Source: Cytophagales bacterium CG12_big_fil_rev_8_21_14_0_65_40_12 (GTDB lineage: Bacteria > Bacteroidota > Bacteroidia > Cytophagales > Cyclobacteriaceae). Taken from it: a stretch of 64,000 bases of DNA. Each line of letters begins with the position of its first letter. Position 1 is the first letter of the stretch. Positions 18,072 to 26,328 of this stretch are shown here, piece by piece. The translations under genes and the position numbers were made by a program. Below the pieces are notes generated by a model that did no database searches, was not told the DNA's origin, and saw only the letters and a list, made by a program, of their open reading frames with translations. The DNA lies in NCBI GenBank assembly GCA_002786855.1, contig PCUU01000067.1, forward strand, positions 62,001-126,000, read 5' to 3'.

Positions 18072-18731
18072 ATGAAAGTTCTAGTCATCGGTTCTGAAGA
18101 GAATATTGAAGAGTTTAAGATCAAGTTTGGCCACTTAAGCGACTGCCAATTTGAAACCGACTATAACTTTGAGGCTGAGCTTAAGAATTTTGATGTTATT
18201 TTCGATTTCCTGATCGCGGATAGTCCTGAGCAATTCGAAATATTCAATGAATATGAGGGGCTTAACCTTTTCGTTTCTGCTCCTAAAATCTCATTGGCTG
18301 AACTTGCCTTTTACCAAGCTCAAATAAAATGTAATCTTTTCGGATTCAATGGCTTACCTTCTTTTTTAACTAGAGATATCCTAGAGGTAAGTTGTTATAA
18401 TGACCAACAAAAAAATGTACTTGAGCAAATTTGCAAGTCGCTAAATACTGATTTCGAAATTGTGAAGGATCGAGTTGGAATGGTAAGTCCAAGGATAATT
18501 TTCATGATTATCAACGAAGCATTCTACACACTTCAAGAGGGTACGGCTACTATCGAAGCCATTGATACTGGAATGAAATTAGGTACGAATTATCCTTTTG
18601 GCCCATTTGAATGGTGTACTAAAATCGGCATTCACAATGTCTACGAAACCTTGGAAGCTATTTATGAGGACACTAAAGATGAGCGATACAAAGTTTGTCC
18701 ACTACTCAAAAGACAATATTTGCTTTCATAA
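18072..18731 (+). CDS. 3-hydroxyacyl-CoA dehydrogenase-like protein with degenerate NAD-binding half
   Basis: A 219-residue protein whose C-terminal ~90 residues match the HCDH C-terminal dimerisation domain (VGMVSPRIIFMIINEAFYTL, then GMKLGTNYPFGPFEW). The N-terminal part looks like a shrunken Rossmann fold but reads VLVIGSEENIEE in place of GxGxxG, and the whole is about 60 residues shorter than usual 3-hydroxybutyryl-CoA dehydrogenases (~280). Dehydrogenase activity is therefore doubtful; a binding or regulatory role is possible. It has its own promoter and terminator and is a single-gene unit. Confidence 0.8.
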   Translation: MKVLVIGSEENIEEFKIKFGHLSDCQFETDYNFEAELKNFDVIFDFLIADSPEQFEIFNEYEGLNLFVSAPKISLAELAFYQAQIKCNLFGFNGLPSFLTRDILEVSCYNDQQKNVLEQICKSLNTDFEIVKDRVGMVSPRIIFMIINEAFYTLQEGTATIEAIDTGMKLGTNYPFGPFEWCTKIGIHNVYETLEAIYEDTKDERYKVCPLLKRQYLLS

Positions 18732-18756
18732 AAAAAGGGCTAAACGCCCTTTTTTT
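18730..18756. terminator. Bidirectional terminator between HCDH-like gene and glmS
   Basis: AAAAAAGGGC - taaac - GCCCTTTTTT hairpin with A and T runs on both sides, located at the stop of the plus-strand gene and 20 bases past the end of glmS on the minus strand. It serves both convergent genes. Confidence 0.9.
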
Positions 18757-18776
18757 ATGAAATAGTAAATCAATTT

Positions 18777-20612
18777 CTATTCAACAGTTACAGATTTCGC
18801 TAAATTCCTTGGCTGATCTACATTACATCCTCTCATTACTGCGATATGATATGAAAGTAATTGAAGAGGAATTACTGAAATTAATGGCATCAGAGCATCA
18901 CTAATGTGGGGCACTTCGATGACGTAATCTGCCATTTTAGGGATTTCTGTATCCCCTTCTGAAACCACCGCGATTACCTTACCCTTTCTGGCTTTTACTT
19001 CTTGAATATTCGAAACGATCTTTTCATAGCTGCTGTCCTTTGTAGCAATAACTACTACTGGCATGGCTTCATCAATCAATGCTATCGGCCCGTGTTTCAT
19101 CTCAGCTGCTGGGTAACCTTCTGCATGTATATATGAAATCTCTTTGAGCTTTAATGCACCTTCAAGGGCTACAGGGAAATTGAACCCTCGACCGAGGTAT
19201 AAGAAATTGGTGGCATCTTTAAATATGGCAGATATCACTTCAATTTGATCATTCAAAAGAAGTGCTTTAGCCACTTTTGCCGGAACTGACTCCAATTCTA
19301 CCAGCAAAGATCTGTACTTACTTTCAGAAAGCGTACCTTTCTTTTCCGCAATCATCAAAGCCATCATGGTGAGAACAGAAATTTGAGCCGTAAAAGCTTT
19401 TGTGCTGGCAACGCCAATTTCTGGTCCTGCATGGGTGTATGATCCTGCATGGGTAGCACGGGCAATGGAAGATCCGACTACATTACATACGCCTATAATG
19501 GTTGCTCCTTTTGACTTAGCCAAATCAATTGCCGCAAGCGTATCGGCTGTTTCTCCAGATTGCGAAATTGCAATGACTACATCCTTTTCGCTAACGATCG
19601 GATTTCTATACCTAAATTCTGAGGCATACTCCACCTCAACAGGTATTCTACAAAATTCTTCAAAAATATACTCGGCAACCAAACCAGCATGCCAAGATGT
19701 ACCACATGCAACAATAAGTATCCTATCGGCATTTACCATTTTGGTAACGTAATCGAAAATACCTCCAAGAACGAGCTTACCTTCCTTCGCTTGTAATCTA
19801 CCTCTCAAGCAATCCCCAATTGACTTGGGTTGCTCATATATTTCCTTGAGCATAAAATGCTCGTATCCACCTTTCTCAATGGCTTCGAGTTCAAGGTCGA
19901 TCGTTTGGACATAGGGCGTCATTTCAACATCAGCAATATTTTTGATGGTGAGCTGACCATCCTTGATGATGGCTATTTCTTGGTCCTCAAGGTAGACTAC
20001 TTCATTGGTGTATTCAATGATAGGAGTAGCGTCAGAGGCAACAAAAAACTCATTTTTACCCAAACCAATCACCAATGGACTGCCCTTTCTTGCCGCTATT
20101 AAAAGGTTGGGATCCTCAAGTGAAATGATTGCGATGGCATAAGCGCCAACAACTTTGTTCAAGGCTAATCTTACGGCTTCACCCAAAGCGACACCAGTAT
20201 TTAAATAAATGTCTTCTATAAAATTGATGAAGACCTCAGAATCGGTATCGCTCTTAAATACGTACCCCTTTTGCTGCAAATCAGTCTTTAAAGCAGCATA
20301 GTTTTCAATTATCCCATTATGAATTAGGGCTAACTTTCCTGAATTGGAAAGGTGGGGATGAGCATTTCGATCATTGGGTTCGCCATGAGTTGCCCATCTT
20401 GTATGCCCTATGCCCAAGTTACTCTTTAAATTCTTGCCCTTGGCGAATTCATGTAGATCAACAACTTTGCCCTTTTTTTTATAAATATTAAGTTCTCCAT
20501 CCATTAGAGCTACACCAGCACTGTCGTAACCTCTATATTCTAATCGTTGTAGGCCCTTAATGATTATTGGATACGCCTCTCGATGACCTAAATAGCCAAC
20601 AATTCCACACAT
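18777..20612 (-). CDS. glmS: Glutamine--fructose-6-phosphate aminotransferase (isomerizing)
   Basis: A full-length 611-residue enzyme making glucosamine 6-phosphate for peptidoglycan and LPS. Cys2 after the initiator Met is the glutaminase nucleophile (MCGIVGYLG), with LEYRGYDSAG and HTRWATHG following. Two SIS sugar-isomerase domains form the C-terminal half (CGTSWHAG; SQSGETADTLAA), ending in the conserved DQPRNLAKSVTVE. It lies 40 bases after the DUF4270 gene; that gap is too short and unstructured for a glmS ribozyme, which is mainly a Firmicutes feature. Confidence 0.98.
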   Translation of the reverse strand: MCGIVGYLGHREAYPIIIKGLQRLEYRGYDSAGVALMDGELNIYKKKGKVVDLHEFAKGKNLKSNLGIGHTRWATHGEPNDRNAHPHLSNSGKLALIHNGIIENYAALKTDLQQKGYVFKSDTDSEVFINFIEDIYLNTGVALGEAVRLALNKVVGAYAIAIISLEDPNLLIAARKGSPLVIGLGKNEFFVASDATPIIEYTNEVVYLEDQEIAIIKDGQLTIKNIADVEMTPYVQTIDLELEAIEKGGYEHFMLKEIYEQPKSIGDCLRGRLQAKEGKLVLGGIFDYVTKMVNADRILIVACGTSWHAGLVAEYIFEEFCRIPVEVEYASEFRYRNPIVSEKDVVIAISQSGETADTLAAIDLAKSKGATIIGVCNVVGSSIARATHAGSYTHAGPEIGVASTKAFTAQISVLTMMALMIAEKKGTLSESKYRSLLVELESVPAKVAKALLLNDQIEVISAIFKDATNFLYLGRGFNFPVALEGALKLKEISYIHAEGYPAAEMKHGPIALIDEAMPVVVIATKDSSYEKIVSNIQEVKARKGKVIAVVSEGDTEIPKMADYVIEVPHISDALMPLISVIPLQLLSYHIAVMRGCNVDQPRNLAKSVTVE

Positions 20613-20652
20613 ACTATTTCTATTTAAAGGGATTTAAAATTTTCGTTTTGAC

Positions 20653-21951
20653 TTACCTTAAGCGAGAATAAAATACTTTGATCTTGATGTTATTAGGATC
20701 AAATATAAACTGATTTAAGGAATTGTTTATGCCTTGTGGGTATACAAAATAGCTGTTCCTCCTAAAACTCTCTGAATAATAATTATTAACAAATGAAGTG
20801 ATGGAAGCTGAGTAAGTCTTGGTTTCCGCATCATAAGTCAATTGCACGGGTGCATTACTGCCGATCGGGCTTGCGCCATCTCGTTGCATTGTCCTGAAAG
20901 TCGCGCCATCTCTTATTACTGTATTTTCGTCATCGGTGAGGGCCAAAAATAAAACTGAGGGCGGAGTCAATCCAACAGGAAAATCATTCACTGGCCCAAT
21001 CGAAACTTGTGCGGAATTAATGATTATTCCAGGATTCAATTCCGAAAAAGACGCCAAACTAGAAAGGTCAATTTTAGTAACAATACCCGTCCCTTCTTGC
21101 ACATACCTCAGATTGGTATTTGGTATGAATTCAAAGTTTTTCTGCCTCAATCCTGTTAATTCACTTGACCTTCTGTCCACTTCCAAACCATAGTAATGTG
21201 GTACACTTCCCAAGGTCAATTGATGTTCTAATGCAAGGTCCACTTCGCCAGAACTCCCTAAGTCTCGATAATAAAATGTGATGTTTGTTGCCGCGTCCAA
21301 ATTGATTGAAAAAATATTTTTAACAACACCTGTTGTTCTAAATGCCAATCCAGGAAATGTAGCTTCAAATAACTCTTGAGTTTCAATTGACGGGTCCGCG
21401 TTTCTCATTAAAGTGAAAAGGTTATTAGCGAAATCTGGTGACACATGAAAAGAGTAAATCGAATCGAGATCATCCAAAGTAACTGAGCCGGAAACAATTA
21501 ATTCATCGGAAACGCCATTGCCGTCTGAGGTAATATGAACTGTGTCAATTAATGGTTCCGCCAGCTTAAAAACCTCTAGATCCAAATCCCGAATCAAAGT
21601 GTCTCTCAATGAAGATATCCTAAAATTAAACTTAACACTATCCAACACGGCATCGGAGGAAAGCACACCTAAGAATGTCCGTCTTAGATTGAGTCTAGAA
21701 TAAGTCGTTGCCCTGATCTTCCCAAAACTTGGGTCCTCCATATTACCTATCAAACCAGAATTCAGATTCGAGGAGAACACAGTATCTAGCTGTACTATAG
21801 ATGAAGTAATTGGCGCCTCAAAAACAAGAAACTCAACTGGAGCAGTGTCCTCCTCATTGAAACCAAAACTTCCGCTTTTCTCACAAGAAAATAATATAGA
21901 GATGCCTAAAATAAGAACACCAATAATTTTAATCTTACCCAACAAGTTCAT
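20653..21951 (-). CDS. DUF4270 family lipoprotein
   Basis: A 432-residue exported protein with a lipoprotein signal ending LFSC (Cys23). The body is beta-rich with repeated blocks typical of Bacteroidota DUF4270 (SFGKIRATTYSRLNLR; SEFTSF-like C-terminal strands; final KIKVFYSRLR). It is probably anchored in the outer membrane; function is unknown. The start overlaps the upstream glycogen-synthase-like gene by 17 bases and glmS follows 40 bases downstream; from memory this neighbourhood next to panC recurs in Bacteroidota, hinting at an envelope role. Confidence 0.9.
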   Translation of the reverse strand: MNLLGKIKIIGVLILGISILFSCEKSGSFGFNEEDTAPVEFLVFEAPITSSIVQLDTVFSSNLNSGLIGNMEDPSFGKIRATTYSRLNLRRTFLGVLSSDAVLDSVKFNFRISSLRDTLIRDLDLEVFKLAEPLIDTVHITSDGNGVSDELIVSGSVTLDDLDSIYSFHVSPDFANNLFTLMRNADPSIETQELFEATFPGLAFRTTGVVKNIFSINLDAATNITFYYRDLGSSGEVDLALEHQLTLGSVPHYYGLEVDRRSSELTGLRQKNFEFIPNTNLRYVQEGTGIVTKIDLSSLASFSELNPGIIINSAQVSIGPVNDFPVGLTPPSVLFLALTDDENTVIRDGATFRTMQRDGASPIGSNAPVQLTYDAETKTYSASITSFVNNYYSESFRRNSYFVYPQGINNSLNQFIFDPNNIKIKVFYSRLR

Positions 21952-22747
21952 TATATAAATTGAAATAAGAATCTAAGAAATTATCATCCTTTTCTATGGT
22001 ATCAACTTTTCTAAGCTTTTCAACTTCCGTGAAGAGTTCGTTAAGTGCCTCATGACCTTCGTCTTCTGCTCTAATCACAGCATCAGCATACTCCGCACCC
22101 GTCTTAATAAAACCTGCAAAGTCTGCCGTTTTCAAATTCTCCAGCATGCTATCATCAATATCCATCATTTTCACTTTGTCCAACAAGTCAGCATCAAATT
22201 GATGTGCAAAAGGATTGTTGTAAATAGTGAAGACTGACTTCGTGCTCTGGAAAATAGGGTCGTTCTTATAAGTTGTCTTTAGGTACATTGGGATCAAACT
22301 CGTCATCCAATCGTTGCAATGAACGATATCTGGTGACCAGCCTAATTTTTTCACCGTTTCAAGCGCTCCTTTACAAAAGAAAATTGCTCTTTCGTCATTG
22401 TCTGCATAAAAATTATTCTCCTTGTCGAAGAAAACGGACTTACGATGGAAATAGTCTTCGTTATCAATAAAATACACTTGTAATTTCGCATTCGGAATTG
22501 AAGCCACCTTAATCACTAAAGGCTTTTCTTCATCACCTACCGAAATGTTAATTCCAGAAAGCCTTACGACTTCATGCAACCTATTCTTTCTTTCATTAAT
22601 TAATCCGAAACGGGGAACCAAGATCCTGATTTCCATACCTCTTTCTTGCATAGCTTGTGGAAGTTTTCGCACAAAGTCAGCAACAGCAGAGGTTTCTAGA
22701 AAAGGATTGATTTCGCTCGCAACGTAAAGAATTCGAAATTTTGACAT
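21935..22747 (-). CDS. Glycogen/starch synthase N-terminal (GT5) domain protein, half length
   Basis: The 270 residues align with the N-terminal Rossmann domain of GT5 glycogen synthases (ILYVASEINPFLETSAVADFV; IVHCNDWMTSLIPMYLKTTY), but the protein ends before the C-terminal GT-B domain that carries the nucleotide-sugar site; full-length enzymes have ~480 residues. The usual KTGGL motif near the N-terminus is replaced by ETSAVADF. It is thus unlikely to be an ordinary glycogen synthase. The final residues FNLYNELVG overlap the DUF4270 start, so this is an intact short gene rather than a truncated one. Divergent from panC. Confidence 0.85.
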   Translation of the reverse strand: MSKFRILYVASEINPFLETSAVADFVRKLPQAMQERGMEIRILVPRFGLINERKNRLHEVVRLSGINISVGDEEKPLVIKVASIPNAKLQVYFIDNEDYFHRKSVFFDKENNFYADNDERAIFFCKGALETVKKLGWSPDIVHCNDWMTSLIPMYLKTTYKNDPIFQSTKSVFTIYNNPFAHQFDADLLDKVKMMDIDDSMLENLKTADFAGFIKTGAEYADAVIRAEDEGHEALNELFTEVEKLRKVDTIEKDDNFLDSYFNLYNELVG

Positions 22748-22790
22748 ATGGAAAGGAAATTTAATGACACTCTCATTCTGAAAATGACCA

Positions 22791-22798
22791 CAAAATTA
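22791..22798 (-). promoter_or_regulatory. Putative -7 promoter element of the GT5-like/DUF4270/glmS unit
   Basis: The minus strand reads TAATTTTG, an exact TAnnTTTG match, about 44 bases upstream of the start codon. The -33 region is not recognisable. Confidence 0.45.
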
Positions 22799-22878
22799 CC
22801 TCAATTTCCTGAAAAAACCTTCATTAATCTAGAAAACCATTGTTAATAAGCGTTAATTAAATTAATCTTCGCCCCCAA

Positions 22879-23727
22879 ATGGAAGTAATAAAAACGATCA
22901 TGGCATTGCGATCAAAACTCGCAAAACATAGGCTGAAAGGCAACAAAATAGGGTTAGTGCCAACTATGGGAGCTCTTCATAACGGTCATCTCGCACTTGT
23001 GAACGCATCAAAAAACCAGTGCGAAATAACCGTGGTTTCAATCTTTGTCAACCCAGCCCAATTCAATAATGCAGAGGATTTGGAGAAGTATCCCAATACC
23101 ATCGAAAAAGATACTGCCTTACTAAAGGCCGCAGGCTGTAATTTTCTTTTTCTACCTTCGGTGAAAGAAATTTATCCAAATACACATGACCTCTCAATTT
23201 CATTTGGTGCACTTGAAAATAACCTTGAAGGCCGTTTTCGGCCTGGCCATTTTCAGGGAGTAGGCTTGGTCGTCAGCAAATTGTTCAATATCTGTCAACC
23301 AGATTATGCCTTTTTTGGGCAGAAGGATCTTCAACAGTTTTTTGTCATAAATAAATTGATTGACCAGCTTTCGTTTCCCATTGACTTGAAAATGGTAGAA
23401 ACCTCGAGAGAGGAAAACGGCTTGGCGATGTCTTCAAGAAACCTGAGACTTTCTGAGCGCGACAAATCAGAGGCCTCCTTAATTAATCAGAGCCTTTCGA
23501 TTGCAAAAAAACAACTCCTTGAAGGGGTCGGCATTAAAACCGTAATCGAAAATGCTAAAGAACTATTTGCAACCAATGACCGTTTCACGCTTGAGTATTT
23601 TGAAATAGTGGAAACGGACAACTTTAGTTCACTCACCCAAGTGACGAACCCCAAAAAAACGGCAATTTGTGTTGCGGCATATATTGGAAAGGTTCGTTTA
23701 ATAGACAACTTATTTTTAAATTATTAA
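22879..23727 (+). CDS. panC: Pantoate--beta-alanine ligase
   Basis: The 282-residue enzyme joins pantoate and beta-alanine with ATP to give pantothenate, the CoA precursor. It has the HIGH-type motif ([15 protein letters not shown]), [17 protein letters not shown] and FFGQKDLQQ. Length is normal. It is the first gene of a plus-strand operon: panD follows 25 bases downstream and supplies its beta-alanine. Confidence 0.97.
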   Translation: MEVIKTIMALRSKLAKHRLKGNKIGLVPTMGALHNGHLALVNASKNQCEITVVSIFVNPAQFNNAEDLEKYPNTIEKDTALLKAAGCNFLFLPSVKEIYPNTHDLSISFGALENNLEGRFRPGHFQGVGLVVSKLFNICQPDYAFFGQKDLQQFFVINKLIDQLSFPIDLKMVETSREENGLAMSSRNLRLSERDKSEASLINQSLSIAKKQLLEGVGIKTVIENAKELFATNDRFTLEYFEIVETDNFSSLTQVTNPKKTAICVAAYIGKVRLIDNLFLNY

Positions 23728-23752
23728 TTTCGCGCTCGCATTTGGAGGAGGT

Positions 23753-24100
23753 ATGCAAATAGAAGTTTTTAAATCGAAGATTCACAGGGCAAAAGTTACA
23801 CAGGCCGAGCTGCATTATGTTGGAAGCATCACGTTGGATGAACTTTTAATGGAAGCCTCAGGAATTATTGAAAACGAGAAGGTACAAATAGTAAATGTCA
23901 ACAATGGCGAACGATTCGAGACCTACGTTATCAAAGGAGAAAAAGGAAGTGGCACAGTTTGTTTGAACGGCCCTGCCGCAAGACGTGTCCAAGTTGGCGA
24001 TATTATCATCATAGTTTCCTATGGGATTATGGATTATGAGGAGGCAAAAACTTTCAAGCCTAAATTGGTATTTCCAGATATTAATAACAGACTGAACTAG
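23753..24100 (+). CDS. panD: Aspartate 1-decarboxylase, pyruvoyl-dependent
   Basis: A 115-residue proenzyme that cleaves itself at Gly24-Ser25 ([10 protein letters not shown]) to form the pyruvoyl cofactor and makes beta-alanine from aspartate. The conserved [13 protein letters not shown] and [19 protein letters not shown] blocks are present. It sits directly after panC and before a membrane flippase-like gene with a 15-base gap. Confidence 0.97.
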   Translation: MQIEVFKSKIHRAKVTQAELHYVGSITLDELLMEASGIIENEKVQIVNVNNGERFETYVIKGEKGSGTVCLNGPAARRVQVGDIIIIVSYGIMDYEEAKTFKPKLVFPDINNRLN

Positions 24101-24115
24101 TCATAACTCAACCCA

Positions 24116-25117
24116 TTGAAAGTTAAAGCTAAAGATGTTTTAAAGTTTGCGATAGCCTTAGCTTTTTCAGCGGCTATTTTTTGGTATGTATATAAGGACT
24201 TTAATATTAACGAAGCCCTCGTTTCACTCAAAAAATTTGACTACAGGTGGGTTGTATTAAGTATAGTTTTGTCCTTCGGAAGTCATTTCCTCAGAGCACT
24301 CCGTTGGGGTCAGCTGCTTGAAGTTTCTGGTAAAAAGTCCACCCTAATTATAAATTATTTTGCTGTTATGATTGGCTATTTAGCCAATACTGTTTTCCCT
24401 AGATTGGGAGAAATCACAAGATGCGGCATCGTCAGTAAAAAGGAAGGTATTCCCATGACTTTTGCCGTGGGGACGGTATTTACCGAAAGGTTAATTGACT
24501 TGATTATACTGCTGCTGTTGACTGCTTTGACCTTCGTTTTGGAATTTGCCCGATTGAATGAATACTTTTCTAGCACTTTTGAAAATATAACATCTTTACT
24601 CACCACTTATTGGTGGTTAGTAGTAATAATAATAGGTTTTGGAATATGGGCTTTTTGGTTCTTTATTCTCTCAAAACGTCCATCGAACAGTAAATGGGTA
24701 GAGAAAATCAGAAAGTTGATCAAGCAGCTGTACAGCGGTATTTTGAGCATTACCAAAATAAAAAAGCCTTTACTTTTTTGGGTCAATACAATCGGGATTT
24801 GGGTGCTCTATTTTCTGATGCTCTATGTCATATCATTTGGATCTGAAGAAACCAAAAACCTTGGCCCATTGGCGGGCCTCGCAATTTTGGTAATGGGTAG
24901 TTTTGGCATGGCAGCACCCACCGCCAATGGTGTTGGTTCTTTTCATGCCTTTGTGGCAGGCATATTAGTGCTTTATGGACTACCAGAGTCGGAAGGCAAA
25001 ATTTTTGCATTGATTCTGCACACCTCACAATTATTTACTGTGATTGTGTTTGGGATCATAAGTTTGATCTTGGTTAACTTTATAAAACCGCTTGAAATCC
25101 ATGGAGAGCAAGAATAA
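24116..25117 (+). CDS. Lysylphosphatidylglycerol synthase TM-region (UPF0104) flippase-like membrane protein
   Basis: A 333-residue protein with about eight hydrophobic helices and the family markers FLRALRWGQLL, NTVFPRLGEITRC and a late GMAAPTANGVGSFHAF. It matches the membrane-spanning domain found in MprF but lacks the lysyl-transferase domain; such stand-alone proteins are considered lipid flippase-like transporters. The frame starts with TTG at 24116, 15 bases after panD; no ATG is better placed. Its end overlaps the heptose adenylyltransferase gene by 17 bases. That neighbour suggests a link with envelope glycan or lipid handling (inference). Confidence 0.88.
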   Translation: MKVKAKDVLKFAIALAFSAAIFWYVYKDFNINEALVSLKKFDYRWVVLSIVLSFGSHFLRALRWGQLLEVSGKKSTLIINYFAVMIGYLANTVFPRLGEITRCGIVSKKEGIPMTFAVGTVFTERLIDLIILLLLTALTFVLEFARLNEYFSSTFENITSLLTTYWWLVVIIIGFGIWAFWFFILSKRPSNSKWVEKIRKLIKQLYSGILSITKIKKPLLFWVNTIGIWVLYFLMLYVISFGSEETKNLGPLAGLAILVMGSFGMAAPTANGVGSFHAFVAGILVLYGLPESEGKIFALILHTSQLFTVIVFGIISLILVNFIKPLEIHGEQE

Positions 25118-25577
25118 GATTAATTCTTGGCAGGGTCTGAAAGAGCAAGTAGAGCTTTGGAAAAAGGCTGGAGAAAAAGTCGTTTTTTCGAATGGCTGCT
25201 TCGACATCCTCCACCTCGGCCATATTGATTATTTAGAAAAAGCGAGATCATTAGGAAATAGACTGGTAATTGGACTCAATGATGATGATTCTGTGCGTCA
25301 GCTGAAAGGGGCTGAAAGACCCGTCAATAACGAAATCGCTAGGGCAAGATTATTGGCAGCCCTTGAATTTGTGGATGGTGTAACTATATTTTCTGAAGAC
25401 ACTCCAAAAGAATTGATTGCTTTTTTAATTCCAGATATCTTAGTGAAAGGAAGTGATTACAATGTCGACAACATTGTGGGTGCAGATATCGTTTTGGCGA
25501 ACGGTGGGGAAGTCAAAACCATTGATTTGGTAAATGGTTATTCCACTTCAAACTTGATTAACAAACTTAAAAAATAG
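25101..25577 (+). CDS. rfaE2: D-glycero-beta-D-manno-heptose 1-phosphate adenylyltransferase
   Basis: A 158-residue nucleotidyltransferase equal to the C-terminal half of HldE, making ADP-heptose for the LPS core. It has the cytidylyltransferase motif FSNGCFDILHLGHIDYLEKA and the later VKGSDY and GYSTSNLI signatures. I chose the ATG at 25101, which overlaps the stop of the preceding gene; a TTG three codons earlier is less likely. The heptose kinase partner (HldE N-terminal half) is not in this window. Confidence 0.95.
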   Translation: MESKNKINSWQGLKEQVELWKKAGEKVVFSNGCFDILHLGHIDYLEKARSLGNRLVIGLNDDDSVRQLKGAERPVNNEIARARLLAALEFVDGVTIFSEDTPKELIAFLIPDILVKGSDYNVDNIVGADIVLANGGEVKTIDLVNGYSTSNLINKLKK

Positions 25578-25583
25578 AAGAAG

Positions 25584-26273
25584 ATGTTTTTAGTATTAAT
25601 AATTGGCATTGCCCTAGTGAGCTGGCTTGTTCAAAATAGTCTTAAAAGAAAATTCAAAAAGTACTCCAAAATTGGGCTTCAAATTGGGCTAAGTGGTAGG
25701 GAAATCGCAGAATTAATGCTTCGCGACAATGGAATTCATGATGTTCGTGTAGTATCGGTTCAAGGCAGATTAACGGATCATTACAATCCAGCTGACAAAA
25801 CTGTCAACCTAAGTCCAGAGGTTTACGAAGGGCGATCGGTAATTGCAGCAGCGGTGGCAGCCCACGAATGTGGCCATGCTGTTCAACATGCAAGGGCCTA
25901 TGGGCCACTTGAAATGCGTTCTAGCTTGGTTCCAATTCAAAATGCGAGTGGCAGAATTATCAATATCATTTTTATGGTAATGCTATTTGGCTCTTTTATG
26001 ATTGATAGTATGAATCTTTACACTGTTGGGTTACCTATTATTATCGGTTGTTACTTCATTTTTACTCTTTTCGCGTTCATTACATTACCTGTTGAATACG
26101 ATGCGAGTAAAAGGGCTTTGGCATGGATCAACGATCGCAACATCGTGACCACTGAAGAACATGGAATGGCCGAAGACGCTTTAAATGCTGCCGCAAAAAC
26201 CTATTTAGTGGCTGCCTTAGGCTCATTGGCCATGTTGCTTTATTATGTGCTAATGTTCGTAAATCGTGACTAA
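25584..26273 (+). CDS. Membrane zinc metallopeptidase (Zn_peptidase_2 type)
   Basis: A 229-residue membrane protein with an N-terminal helix (LVLIIGIALVSWLV), zinc-protease motif HECGH (His94, Glu95, His98) within VAAHECGHAVQHARAYGP, two more hydrophobic helices (~residues 125-165) and a C-terminal helix. This matches the YugP/DUF2248-like neutral zinc metallopeptidases. Its target is unknown. It lies six bases after the heptose adenylyltransferase gene and ends the panC-led operon. Confidence 0.92.
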   Translation: MFLVLIIGIALVSWLVQNSLKRKFKKYSKIGLQIGLSGREIAELMLRDNGIHDVRVVSVQGRLTDHYNPADKTVNLSPEVYEGRSVIAAAVAAHECGHAVQHARAYGPLEMRSSLVPIQNASGRIINIIFMVMLFGSFMIDSMNLYTVGLPIIIGCYFIFTLFAFITLPVEYDASKRALAWINDRNIVTTEEHGMAEDALNAAAKTYLVAALGSLAMLLYYVLMFVNRD

Positions 26274-26290
26274 GGTTTGAGCAATTTTAT

Positions 26291-26298
26291 TACTTTTG
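26291..26298 (+). promoter_or_regulatory. Putative -7 promoter element of acyl-CoA dehydrogenase
   Basis: TACTTTTG matches TAnnTTTG exactly; the start codon is 31 bases further. The -33 region is weak, as expected for a gene under separate control. Confidence 0.5.
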
Positions 26299-26300
26299 CC

Positions 26301-26316
26301 TAACAAACGTTAGTTA
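26301..26316. promoter_or_regulatory. TetR-type operator-like palindrome TAACAAACGTTAGTTA
   Basis: A 16-bp inverted repeat with a single mismatched pair and AACGTT at its centre, covering the expected transcription start just after the -7 element. The position suits a repressor such as the TetR/FadR-like regulators of fatty-acid oxidation genes. Which regulator binds is not known. Confidence 0.45.
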
Positions 26317-26328
26317 ACTATTTAGAGT

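Noticed and set aside
20613-20652. A glmS ribozyme upstream of glmS
   Set aside because: The gap is only 40 bases and lacks the ribozyme core; such ribozymes are mainly found in Firmicutes.
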